Shown here in pieces: positions 1 to 6,644 of a stretch of 23,614 bases of DNA (its first letter is position 1; every line of letters starts with the position of its first letter). The translations under genes and the position numbers were made by a program. The notes beneath the pieces were generated by a model. That model searched no databases. It had not been told where the DNA came from and saw only the letters and a list, made by a program, of their open reading frames with translations. This stretch comes from Comamonadaceae bacterium (lineage in GTDB: Bacteria > Pseudomonadota > Gammaproteobacteria > Burkholderiales > Burkholderiaceae_C), in assembly GCA_947374705.1 (NCBI GenBank), contig CANCDA010000015.1:1-23614 (forward strand), given 5' to 3'.

Positions 1-2038
1 AACCGCGCAGCAAACGGCTGCTTTCCTCGTCGGCAAAGCGCAGCAGCAAAGCGCGTCGTTCGGGGTGTTGAGTGTCCGCCAGGATGCGATCCACCGGTCG
101 CCCATCGCGAACCAGCGTGTGGTTGACCACGTCGCGCATGAGGCGGATGAAGACCAGGTTCACCGAGTCCTTAAACGCCTCGGCCACGGTGAACGAGCGG
201 GCGTTGTCCTCGGGTTTGAAGTTGGCGAAGGTGTGGGCCCCGCCGCCCGTGAAGAAGACCTCACCGGGGTAGGCCGAGTAAATGCGCTGCATCGCCGCTT
301 GCAACATCACGGGCAGGGTCTTGTCCTTTGATGTGCGCAAGTGCTGCACGGCCCATTGGGCTAATTTGTCGCGCGCGGGCACGTCCTTGCGGGCCAACTC
401 TGTGGCACTGAGTGCGGCCAGTTGCCGGTGCAAGTCGGCCACGATGTCAAGGTAGCTGATGAGGGTGCGCAGCTTGGCGGTGGAGCCCAGTTCCAGCTTT
501 GCGCCGGTGTTGATGTCAAAGGGCTGATCCAGGTTGTCGGTCTGCACGCGCAGGCGATTCACACCGCCTTGGCTTTCAAACAGGGTGAAGCTGTAGTAGA
601 GCTGGGCCGGATCGTCTTTCGATGTCAACAAATGGTCGCCGAAAAGGTCGGCCTGGCGGGCGGCTTCGGGGGTGCGCAGTTGGCGCAAGGTGTTGGCCAC
701 GGCGGTTTGCAGCGCACTGTCCAGCGTGCTGGTGGCACTCAAGTCCAGGCGATCCAAGTCGTACAGGCGCGGCAGCGCCAGCAGCGAGGCCAGCTCAATG
801 CGAACGGCGCTGACGGCCTTGCGGTCACCCGGGGGGTCAAGCGCGTCTTGACGCCCACTCAGCCCACTCGGCTCCTCCGTCTCAAGCACCGGGCTCAAGG
901 ACTCGGTGACCAAGCCCTCTTGTGCCGTCAACACCGTTTGCAGGGCCGCATCGCGCAGGGCGGGATCAATCACCCCTGCCTCGGCCAGCAGGCGCAGGTA
1001 GCGGTCCGTCAACTCGGCCAAACGCGCTTGGCCCGCCCCCAGGTAGAACGACGGTCGGCGCTGGGCGATCAGCAAGCCCAGCATCTGTCGGTAGGCACTC
1101 GCCTTGGCTTGACTTTGCGGCCCGGTCAAGGCGGCGTTGGCTGCGTCCGGGTCGGCTCCCCACCACTGGCGCAAGCCGTCCATCAAGCCATTCACCTCAC
1201 CATAGCCCCGCCGCGCCCCCAGGGGCAGACCATTGACATAGTCGAGCAGGATGCGCTCGCGTGCGCCCACGGTTTCCTCGCCATCCTGGTAGGCCCGCAC
1301 CGAGGCCGACACCATCTGGCGGTACTTGTCCTTCACCGAGCGGGTGCGGCCCTGAGGCGAATGGCGAAATTTTTCCAACTGGGTGGCCAGCGTGCTGCCG
1401 CCCGAGGCGCTGCGCCCTGCCTCGGCCAGCATCGGGGTGCGGTCCATGACGGCGCGCCCGAGCCGCTTCCACTCCAGGGCCGGGTTGCTGCGCGGTGCAG
1501 TTGGATTCAGCAGCTCTTTGTTCTCGATAAAGGCCAGCGTTTGCGCGACCAGCAAGGGCACATCGGCAGAAGCAGCATAGACATGCCGTGGAAATTTGGC
1601 CTTGTAAAACACCGCATTGCGGCAGTCGCGCAGCTCCAGGCCTGCCTGGTTTTTGTCGTCCTGAGGTGCAAAAAAACCCTGAGCCAAAAAGTTTCGTAAG
1701 TCTGCGGATTGGTGCGCCTGCGCGCTCACCTCATAGCCGCGCCGACTCAAGCGCTCCAGCCAGACCGGCAACTGCGTATAGCCCAAGCGCTCGTCGAACG
1801 GGCCCGTCTTGGGGTAGCGGTTGTCGGCACTCGGACCGTCTTGCAGCGCGTAGTGCAAACGGCTGGCCCAGCGCGACAGGTAGAGCGACTGTAGCGTGGA
1901 GCTGTGCATCTCCCAAGCCGCAAGACCCAGCAGTGCCGCGACAATGAACAGCAAGACCAGCCACGGACGCAGGGGCCGACGGGGCTTGACCGTTGCGACG
2001 CCCGTGTCGTCAAGGGTTTCGCGCAGAGTTTCACTCAT
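1..2038 (-). CDS. Divergent GT51 / transpeptidase penicillin-binding protein (N-terminal part, runs off left edge)
   Basis: A bifunctional murein synthase-like protein of the inner membrane, open from ATG at 2038 to the window edge (about 679 residues seen). A single TM segment lies at about residues 26-42, after a basic stretch. A GT51-like region follows, with FIENKELL where the family has its first catalytic Glu (EDxxF), then GGSTLATQ near residue 211 and LLDYVNGLPLG. The second GT51 glutamate (RKxxE) appears replaced: the stretch reads KYRQM. The transpeptidase domain shows the SxxK motif as STAK (near residue 518) and SxN as SVN (near residue 624). The KTG box would lie outside the window. 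The start is backed by a GAGGAGG Shine-Dalgarno just upstream. From memory, long proteins with this altered GT51 domain occur in many beta- and gammaproteobacteria, so it is probably a known but poorly characterised subfamily. The transpeptidase assignment is firm; glycosyltransferase activity is doubtful. Confidence 0.85.
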   Translation of the reverse strand, partial: MSETLRETLDDTGVATVKPRRPLRPWLVLLFIVAALLGLAAWEMHSSTLQSLYLSRWASRLHYALQDGPSADNRYPKTGPFDERLGYTQLPVWLERLSRRGYEVSAQAHQSADLRNFLAQGFFAPQDDKNQAGLELRDCRNAVFYKAKFPRHVYAASADVPLLVAQTLAFIENKELLNPTAPRSNPALEWKRLGRAVMDRTPMLAEAGRSASGGSTLATQLEKFRHSPQGRTRSVKDKYRQMVSASVRAYQDGEETVGARERILLDYVNGLPLGARRGYGEVNGLMDGLRQWWGADPDAANAALTGPQSQAKASAYRQMLGLLIAQRRPSFYLGAGQARLAELTDRYLRLLAEAGVIDPALRDAALQTVLTAQEGLVTESLSPVLETEEPSGLSGRQDALDPPGDRKAVSAVRIELASLLALPRLYDLDRLDLSATSTLDSALQTAVANTLRQLRTPEAARQADLFGDHLLTSKDDPAQLYYSFTLFESQGGVNRLRVQTDNLDQPFDINTGAKLELGSTAKLRTLISYLDIVADLHRQLAALSATELARKDVPARDKLAQWAVQHLRTSKDKTLPVMLQAAMQRIYSAYPGEVFFTGGGAHTFANFKPEDNARSFTVAEAFKDSVNLVFIRLMRDVVNHTLVRDGRPVDRILADTQHPERRALLLRFADEESSRLLRG

Positions 2039-2122
2039 GAGCCTCCTCTCTTGCTGCATATCGCTGCTTGGGTTGATGCTAGGGCGTTTTCACTGGCCTG
2101 TGTACCCCAAAATGACCTGCAA

Positions 2123-2136
2123 TTGATCAAGATCAA
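2123..2136. promoter_or_regulatory. FNR/Anr-type binding site (TTGAT-N4-ATCAA)
   Basis: A perfect 14-bp palindrome TTGATCAAGATCAA matches the Crp/Fnr-family consensus TTGATNNNNATCAA. It lies in the divergent gap, 84 bp upstream of the ccdA ATG and 84 bp upstream of the penicillin-binding protein ATG. Its centre is about 70 bp upstream of the start expected from the TATAAT at 2187, close to a class I activator position. It could serve either direction. The match is seen; binding is inferred. Confidence 0.6.
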
Positions 2137-2186
2137 AGTGCAGTTGTTGTGATGGCACTGCGATGGATGCACATCAATCATGCGCA

Positions 2187-2192
2187 TATAAT
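2187..2192 (+). promoter_or_regulatory. Probable sigma-70 -10 element of the ccdAB-thyA operon
   Basis: A perfect TATAAT lies 28 bp upstream of the ccdA ATG. No good TTGACA lies 16-18 bp upstream (the hexamer at 17-bp spacing is TGGATG). The promoter may therefore need an activator, perhaps through the FNR-type box at 2123-2136, or be weak. The start of transcription would fall near 2199. The ccdA Shine-Dalgarno AGGAG follows at 2210-2214. Confidence 0.45.
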
Positions 2193-2220
2193 GAGCGCAT
2201 TTTCTGCGCAGGAGATCGCC

Positions 2221-2496
2221 ATGCTACAGATCGACAAAGCCCCCAAAAAAGCCACCAACCTCACGCTCAACTCCAAAGTGCTGGAGATGGCGCGTGAGAT
2301 GGGCATGAACGTCTCGCAAACCGTTGATGCGCTGCTGGCCGAGGAGGTCAAACGGCGCTACTGGGCGAAGTGGAATGAGGACAACCGGGAAGCGCTTGAT
2401 GCCCACAACCGATTGATCGAAAAATATGGCCTGCCGCTGGCCAAGTACCGCACCTGGGGCAAAGCACTGGGCGATGGTCGTATCAAGAAAGCCTGA
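2221..2496 (+). CDS. ccdA: CcdA-family antitoxin
   Basis: A 91-residue antitoxin expected to neutralise CcdB and to repress its own operon by DNA binding. The N-terminal part (about residues 8-45) has the NLTLN...VLEMAREMGMNVSQTVDALL pattern of the CcdA ribbon-helix-helix family. The C-terminal part (WNEDNREALDAHNRLIEKYGLPL) matches the conserved toxin-binding tail. The ATG at 2221 is preceded by AGGAG with 6-nt spacing. It is followed after 2 nt by ccdB, the usual antitoxin-first order. At 91 residues it is longer than F-plasmid CcdA (72), as is common for chromosomal copies. Family assignment is firm; activity is untested. Confidence 0.9.
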   Translation: MLQIDKAPKKATNLTLNSKVLEMAREMGMNVSQTVDALLAEEVKRRYWAKWNEDNREALDAHNRLIEKYGLPLAKYRTWGKALGDGRIKKA

Positions 2497-2498
2497 CG

Positions 2499-2810
2499 AT
2501 GGCGCGATTTGATGTCTATCCCAATCCAGAACTTGCCGAACGCTCGGTGATTCCTTTCTTTCTCGATGTTCAAAATTCCTTTGTAACTGTGGGCTCGCGC
2601 GTGGTCATCCCCTTGATGACCACGAAACGACTCAGCCACAAGGTGCGCGACCTCAACCCCGAGTTTGTGGTGGCTGGCAAGACCTTGGTGTTACACACCT
2701 CGGCCCTGGGCGCAGTGGCAGAATCCGACTTGCGCAGCCCGATTGGCAATCTATCCGCACACCAAGCCACGATTCAACAAGCCCTGGACACGCTGTTTGG
2801 GGGCTATTGA
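2499..2810 (+). CDS. ccdB: CcdB-family toxin (gyrase poison)
   Basis: A 103-residue protein of normal CcdB length. F-plasmid CcdB poisons the GyrA subunit of DNA gyrase. Family marks visible are FDVYPNPE at the N terminus, PFFLDVQNSF, a VVIPL strand, DLNPEF and a C-terminal ALDTLF helix. The last residues read FGGY where F-plasmid CcdB has FWGI, so two of the three C-terminal residues needed for gyrase poisoning in F CcdB (Trp99, Ile101) are changed. Other chromosomal homologues also vary there, so this does not prove loss of function. It starts 2 nt after the ccdA stop, and its stop lies just before thyA, so all three are likely co-transcribed. Confidence 0.9.
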   Translation: MARFDVYPNPELAERSVIPFFLDVQNSFVTVGSRVVIPLMTTKRLSHKVRDLNPEFVVAGKTLVLHTSALGAVAESDLRSPIGNLSAHQATIQQALDTLFGGY

Positions 2811-2824
2811 CCCAACAGACTGAC

Positions 2825-3664
2825 ATGACTGACATGACCCACCCCATCCGCTCCCAATACGAAGACTTCATGCGCCATGTGGATACCCATGGTGCACCCA
2901 AAACCGACCGCACCGGCACGGGCACGAAAAGCGTGTTTGGCTACCAGATGCGTTTCGATTTGAACGAGGGTTTTCCACTGGTGACCACCAAGAAGGTGCA
3001 CCTCAAGTCCATCATCAACGAGCTGCTGTGGTTCCTCACCGGCTCTTCCAACAACAACTGGCTCAAAGAACGCGGCGTTTCGATCTGGGACGAGTGGGCC
3101 AAGCCGGATGGTGACCTCGGCCCGGTGTACGGCGTGCAGTGGCGCAGCTGGCCCACGCCCAATGGCGGCCACATTGACCAGATTGCCGAGGTCATCAAAA
3201 CCCTCAAAACCAACCCCGACTCGCGCCGCATCATCGTGAGCGCCTGGAACGTGGCCGATCTGAACCAAATGGCGCTAATGCCCTGCCATGCTTTCTTCCA
3301 GTTCTACGTTGCGCCCTCCTCTGTGCCGGGTGAAAAAGCGCGCTTGAGTTGCCAGCTCTATCAGCGCAGTGCCGACATCTTTTTAGGCGTGCCCTTCAAC
3401 ATCGCCAGCTATGCCCTGCTCACCCACATGGTGGCCCAGCAGTGCGATCTGGCCATGGGCGACTTCATCTGGACCGGTGGCGACTGCCACATCTACAGCA
3501 ACCATGTCACTCAGACAGCACTTCAACTGAGTCGGGCTCCACGCCCCTATCCGACATTGCACATCAAACGTAAGCCTGCCTCTATTTTTGAGTACCAATT
3601 CGAAGATTTCGAAGTACGCGACTACGATCCTCACCCGCACATTTCAGCACCCGTGGCGAAATGA
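2825..3664 (+). CDS. thyA: Thymidylate synthase
   Basis: Converts dUMP and methylenetetrahydrofolate to dTMP and dihydrofolate in the cytoplasm. It is recognised across its length: DRTGTGTKSVFG, FPLVTTKKVH, ELLWFLTG, the active-site Cys in MALMPCHAFFQFYV (Cys154 from this start), the dUMP-binding QLYQRSADIFLGVPFN, and a C terminus near HPHISAPVAK. A loop after FQFYV is about six residues longer than in E. coli. The start is ambiguous: ATGs at 2825 and 2834 lie in a 9-bp tandem repeat, and an in-frame TTG at 2807 overlaps the ccdB stop. None has a strong Shine-Dalgarno. I chose 2825, giving 279 residues. The stop codon at 3662-3664 overlaps the next gene's ATG by 4 nt. Confidence 0.97.
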   Translation: MTDMTHPIRSQYEDFMRHVDTHGAPKTDRTGTGTKSVFGYQMRFDLNEGFPLVTTKKVHLKSIINELLWFLTGSSNNNWLKERGVSIWDEWAKPDGDLGPVYGVQWRSWPTPNGGHIDQIAEVIKTLKTNPDSRRIIVSAWNVADLNQMALMPCHAFFQFYVAPSSVPGEKARLSCQLYQRSADIFLGVPFNIASYALLTHMVAQQCDLAMGDFIWTGGDCHIYSNHVTQTALQLSRAPRPYPTLHIKRKPASIFEYQFEDFEVRDYDPHPHISAPVAK

Positions 3665-4521
3665 CGAGCAAACTGCCCTCGCTCTTTATCGGCTCATCGG
3701 TCGAAGGTCTTCACACGGCTTATGCCATTCAGCAAGCGCTGGACTATGACGCCGAACCTACCGTATGGAATCAAGGTTTATTCCAACCCAGTCAAAGCGT
3801 TTTTTCTGAGTTGTTTAAGAATTTGCCAAAGTTTGAGTTCGCTGTGTTTGTTTTTTCCCTGGACGACACGCTCAAACTGCGAGGCGCTGAATTCCGCGCC
3901 GTCCGCGACAACGTTATTTTTGAGATGGGGCTTTTCATGGGGGCTCTGGGGCCGAGTCGCTGCTTCTATCTTGTCCCCAGAACCGCTGAAGCATTGCACC
4001 TGCCCAGTGATCTGGCGGGCATCGTTGCACTCAGCTACAACCCGATTCGCTCAGACAACAACCTACTTGCTGCACTCGGTCCTGCATGCAACGAAATCCG
4101 AACAGCGATCAAGCTTCAAACCAAAGCAGTCAAGATGAGTCGCGTTCTAGACCCAGAACACAGGCTAAGAGAGAGTGCGACAGAAAAATTGCAACGCTAC
4201 ATTCGCGCCTGGGATGGAGAATTGCTGTCTCAAGCACGTGAGATAGTTCGCCAAGGTGTCCCCCTGAGTATTTATGAACTTGACGAAGACAACAGCATCG
4301 CGTGGGCAGCTTTCGCCAAAGTGTTTTACTTCCTGGAATCGCTCTGCGCAGCGGTCATGGCGGGAGAGATAGATTCTGATGCTGCGAAACAAGTGTTTGG
4401 CAAGGTCTTGCTCGCTGTTTGGAAGCACGCCAGCACGGCATTGACCACACCCAATCACGTGGAAGAGAGCTGGAATCCATTACCGCACATGGCGCTACTC
4501 AACGCACGTTGGAACACATGA
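3661..4521 (+). CDS. TIR-like nucleotide-binding effector (PF10137-type) with helical C-terminal domain
   Basis: A 286-residue protein. Residues about 7-140 match the predicted TIR-like nucleotide-binding family also found on TIR-STING (CAP12) proteins: LFIGSSVEGL, VWNQGLFQPSQS, FEFAVFVFSLDD, VRDNVIFEMGLFMGALG, HLPSDLAGIV and AALGPACNEI. Glu88 in DNVIFEMGLF sits where TIR NADases of this type carry the catalytic Glu. The C-terminal half (about 155-286) is helical, with WAAFAKVFYFLESLCAAVMAGEID, and resembles DUF4760-type domains; this is only a pattern match. It starts in the thyA stop (ATGA) and is visibly more AT-rich than its neighbours, suggesting acquisition. The likely role is a defence or abortive-infection effector acting on NAD+ or a related nucleotide; this is inference. 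No TM segment or signal peptide is seen. Confidence 0.8.
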   Translation: MTSKLPSLFIGSSVEGLHTAYAIQQALDYDAEPTVWNQGLFQPSQSVFSELFKNLPKFEFAVFVFSLDDTLKLRGAEFRAVRDNVIFEMGLFMGALGPSRCFYLVPRTAEALHLPSDLAGIVALSYNPIRSDNNLLAALGPACNEIRTAIKLQTKAVKMSRVLDPEHRLRESATEKLQRYIRAWDGELLSQAREIVRQGVPLSIYELDEDNSIAWAAFAKVFYFLESLCAAVMAGEIDSDAAKQVFGKVLLAVWKHASTALTTPNHVEESWNPLPHMALLNARWNT

Positions 4522-4595
4522 AACCGCACTTCTTGCGCATCGTTCAACACGACATCATCTCGCTTGAGCTAGGCAGCGGGGTAATCCTGAAGTGA
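4518..4595 (+). CDS. Possible 25-residue small ORF bridging the TIR gene and the transporter
   Basis: Starts MKPHFLRI and ends SGVILK. Its ATG overlaps the TIR-gene stop (ATGA, 4518-4521), and its TGA at 4593-4595 overlaps the GTG start of the transporter at 4592. Coupling at both ends is the pattern of a translated cistron. The upstream Shine-Dalgarno is weak (a GGA in TTGGAA), I recognise no family, and chance or a gene remnant is possible. Confidence 0.3.
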   Translation: MKPHFLRIVQHDIISLELGSGVILK

Positions 4596-5488
4596 TCACC
4601 CGCCGCCAGCTGCTAACGCTGCTCATCCTCACGCTGATGTGGGGCATCAATTGGCCCATGATGAAGCTGTCTCTGCGCGAAATTTCTCCGCTGTATTTCC
4701 GTGCGCTCACCATGACGGTGGGTTCGCTGGTTCTCTTCGTTTGGTTTCGGGCCAAAGGCCTGCGCATGTGGCCGCAGGGTGCGGAGTGGCGCTCGGTGGT
4801 GGTGCTGGGCTTGCCCAATATGCTGGGCTGGCACACGATCTCCATCCTGGGCGTCAAAGAGCTGGCCTCGGGCCGGGCTGCGACCCTAGGCTTCACCATG
4901 CCGATCTGGACGGTCGTGCTGGGCGTGCTATTTCTAGGCGAGAAGCTCACGCGCCGTGCGGCCTTGGCGGCGGTGTGTGTGGCTGTGGCGATTGGGCTGC
5001 TGATCTCGCATGAGTTCACCACCATGACCGGGCGACCCATGGGCATTGTCTGGATGGAAATCGCCGCCCTCATCTGGGCCGTGGGCACGCTGATGATGCG
5101 ACGCACCACCCTCACCCTACCGGCAGCCACGCTCACCGTGTGGATGATGATTTTGACCAGCGCCTGCCTGTGGGGGATGGCGGTCATGGTCGAACCTTGG
5201 CCTGTGTGGCAGTTCACGGGCCTGATGTGGGTCAGCCTGGCCTACGGGGCCTTCATCAACTACGGCCTGGCCCAAAGCCTGTGGGTGGATCTGACGCTCA
5301 AACTCCCCCCCGTCACCAGCGCCATGGGGATCACCGCCGTGCCGCTCATTGGCACCATGACAGCCACCTTCATCGTGGGTGAATGGCCGCACTGGCAAGA
5401 CTTTGTCGCCATCGTGTTTGTGATGACGGCCATGGCGGCGGTCTTGCTGCCGCCTCACTTTTTCCGACGCATTAAGCTAAGCGCATGA
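4592..5488 (+). CDS. EamA-family (DMT superfamily) transporter
   Basis: A 298-residue inner-membrane protein with about ten hydrophobic segments arranged as two EamA repeats. The first begins TLMWGINWPMMKLSLREISP, the usual N-terminal EamA pattern. The second contains LAYGAFINYGLAQSLWVDLTLKLPPV and PLIGTMTATFIVGEWP, matching the family's ending. It probably exports a small metabolite; the substrate cannot be read from sequence. The start is GTG at 4592, with only a weak GCGGGG-like Shine-Dalgarno. Its stop overlaps the folA ATG by 4 nt (ATGA), so it is translationally coupled to folA. Confidence 0.9.
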   Translation: MITRRQLLTLLILTLMWGINWPMMKLSLREISPLYFRALTMTVGSLVLFVWFRAKGLRMWPQGAEWRSVVVLGLPNMLGWHTISILGVKELASGRAATLGFTMPIWTVVLGVLFLGEKLTRRAALAAVCVAVAIGLLISHEFTTMTGRPMGIVWMEIAALIWAVGTLMMRRTTLTLPAATLTVWMMILTSACLWGMAVMVEPWPVWQFTGLMWVSLAYGAFINYGLAQSLWVDLTLKLPPVTSAMGITAVPLIGTMTATFIVGEWPHWQDFVAIVFVMTAMAAVLLPPHFFRRIKLSA

Positions 5489-5979
5489 AACTTCACCTCA
5501 TCTTTGCGCGCGCCGCCAACGGCGTGATCGGCATGGCGGGCAGCATGCCCTGGCATCTGCCCGAAGACCTGGCGCACTTCAAGCGCACCACGCTGGGCTG
5601 CCCGGTCATCATGGGGCGAAAGACCTGGGAATCTATTCCACTCAAATTTCGACCCCTGCCAGGGCGGCTCAATGTGGTGGTGACGCGCCAGCGCGACTGG
5701 CAGGCGGCGGGGGCCTGTGTGGCCCATTCCCTGCCCGAGGCCACGGCTTTGTGCGGCGACGTGAGTGACGCCTGGATCATGGGCGGGGCCGACATCTATG
5801 CGCAAGCCCTGCCCCTGGCTGAGACCGCCGTGGTGACCGAGATCAATGCCTCTTTTGAAGGCGACGCTTTTGCCCCACAATTCGGGCCTGAGTGGGTCGA
5901 GGCGACACGCGAAAATCATGTCTCAGCCACCGGCTTGCACTACAGTTTTGTTAGCTTCACACGAACCCAAGGAGATTGA
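5485..5979 (+). CDS. folA: Dihydrofolate reductase
   Basis: Reduces dihydrofolate to tetrahydrofolate with NADPH, regenerating the cofactor consumed by ThyA encoded upstream. The protein has 164 residues, close to the family norm. Visible signatures are GVIGMAGSMPWHLPEDLAHFKR with the catalytic Asp28 (equivalent to E. coli Asp27), PVIMGRKTWESIP, LPGRLNVVVTR, the NADPH-binding IMGGADIYAQALP, and TEINASFEGDAFAP. The ATG at 5485 lies inside the transporter's stop region. The next gene begins 1 nt after the folA stop, so folA is in the middle of the transcription unit. Confidence 0.97.
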   Translation: MKLHLIFARAANGVIGMAGSMPWHLPEDLAHFKRTTLGCPVIMGRKTWESIPLKFRPLPGRLNVVVTRQRDWQAAGACVAHSLPEATALCGDVSDAWIMGGADIYAQALPLAETAVVTEINASFEGDAFAPQFGPEWVEATRENHVSATGLHYSFVSFTRTQGD

Positions 5980-5980
5980 T

Positions 5981-6568
5981 ATGTCTGGAGATGGTTTTCA
6001 CGTTCACGGCCCGCACGACCACGAGCTGGAGCACGCCGCCCAAGGCGGCCACGGCGAGCACAGTGGCATGATCAACCAGATCGCCATGTTCACTGCCATC
6101 ATCGCCACCATTGGTGCGATTTTTGGCTATATGGGCGGGGCCACACAGGCCAATGCGGGTCTGTTCAAAAATAACGCGGCCATCAAAAAGACCGAGGCCT
6201 CCAACCAGTGGAATTACTTTCAGTCCAAAAGCACCAAGCAATCGCTGGCCGAGGTCTCGCGCGACTTGACCCCGCGTGAGGACGAAAAAACCAAGTACCA
6301 GGCCAAGATTGACCGCTACGAAAAAGAAAAGAACGAGATCAAGCTCGGCGCTGAAAAGCTGGAGGCTGAAGCCACCGCTTGGGACAAGCAAAGCGACGAG
6401 CAAATGCACCAGCACCACCGCTGGGCCCAGGCCACCACCGTGCTCCAAGTGTGTATTGCGCTGGCCGCCATTTCTTTGTTAACCAAGAAAAAATGGCTGG
6501 AATATGCCATGTTTGGCGCGGGTGGCCTTGGCGTAATCGTCGGCATTCTGGCGGCGCTGCATATCTAA
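5981..6568 (+). CDS. DUF4337-family membrane protein
   Basis: A 195-residue protein of unknown function. The N terminus is rich in His (HVHGPHDHELEH, then GGHGEH), which suggests a metal-binding or soluble cytoplasmic tail. One hydrophobic segment follows at about residues 31-50, then a charged helical middle (KYQAKIDRYEKEKNEIKLGAEKLEAEA) likely to form a coiled coil. Two hydrophobic segments close the protein (about 145-163 and 168-190). This layout, with the conserved GATQANAGLFKN and ASNQWNYFQSKS stretch, fits the DUF4337 family. The ATG at 5981 has a strong AAGGAG 6 nt upstream and begins 1 nt after the folA stop. A role in folate metabolism is not implied by sequence. Confidence 0.85.
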   Translation: MSGDGFHVHGPHDHELEHAAQGGHGEHSGMINQIAMFTAIIATIGAIFGYMGGATQANAGLFKNNAAIKKTEASNQWNYFQSKSTKQSLAEVSRDLTPREDEKTKYQAKIDRYEKEKNEIKLGAEKLEAEATAWDKQSDEQMHQHHRWAQATTVLQVCIALAAISLLTKKKWLEYAMFGAGGLGVIVGILAALHI

Positions 6569-6644
6569 ATACATAGCCCTCATTCCTGCCCGGCCTGAAT
6601 TGCAAGCGGAATTGATGGCCAACTCAATTGCTAGAAATTCTCGA

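Noticed and set aside
422..1699. 425-residue plus-strand ORF
   Set aside because: It is opposite the penicillin-binding protein, which has clear STAK and SVN motifs and a good ribosome site on the minus strand. The plus ORF is Gln/Val/Gly-rich low-complexity antisense translation with no recognisable motif.
6610..6629. Inverted repeat AATTGA / TCAATT between the DUF4337 gene and xth as a terminator
   Set aside because: A 6-bp AT-rich stem with an 8-nt loop and no T-run is too weak to call a terminator.
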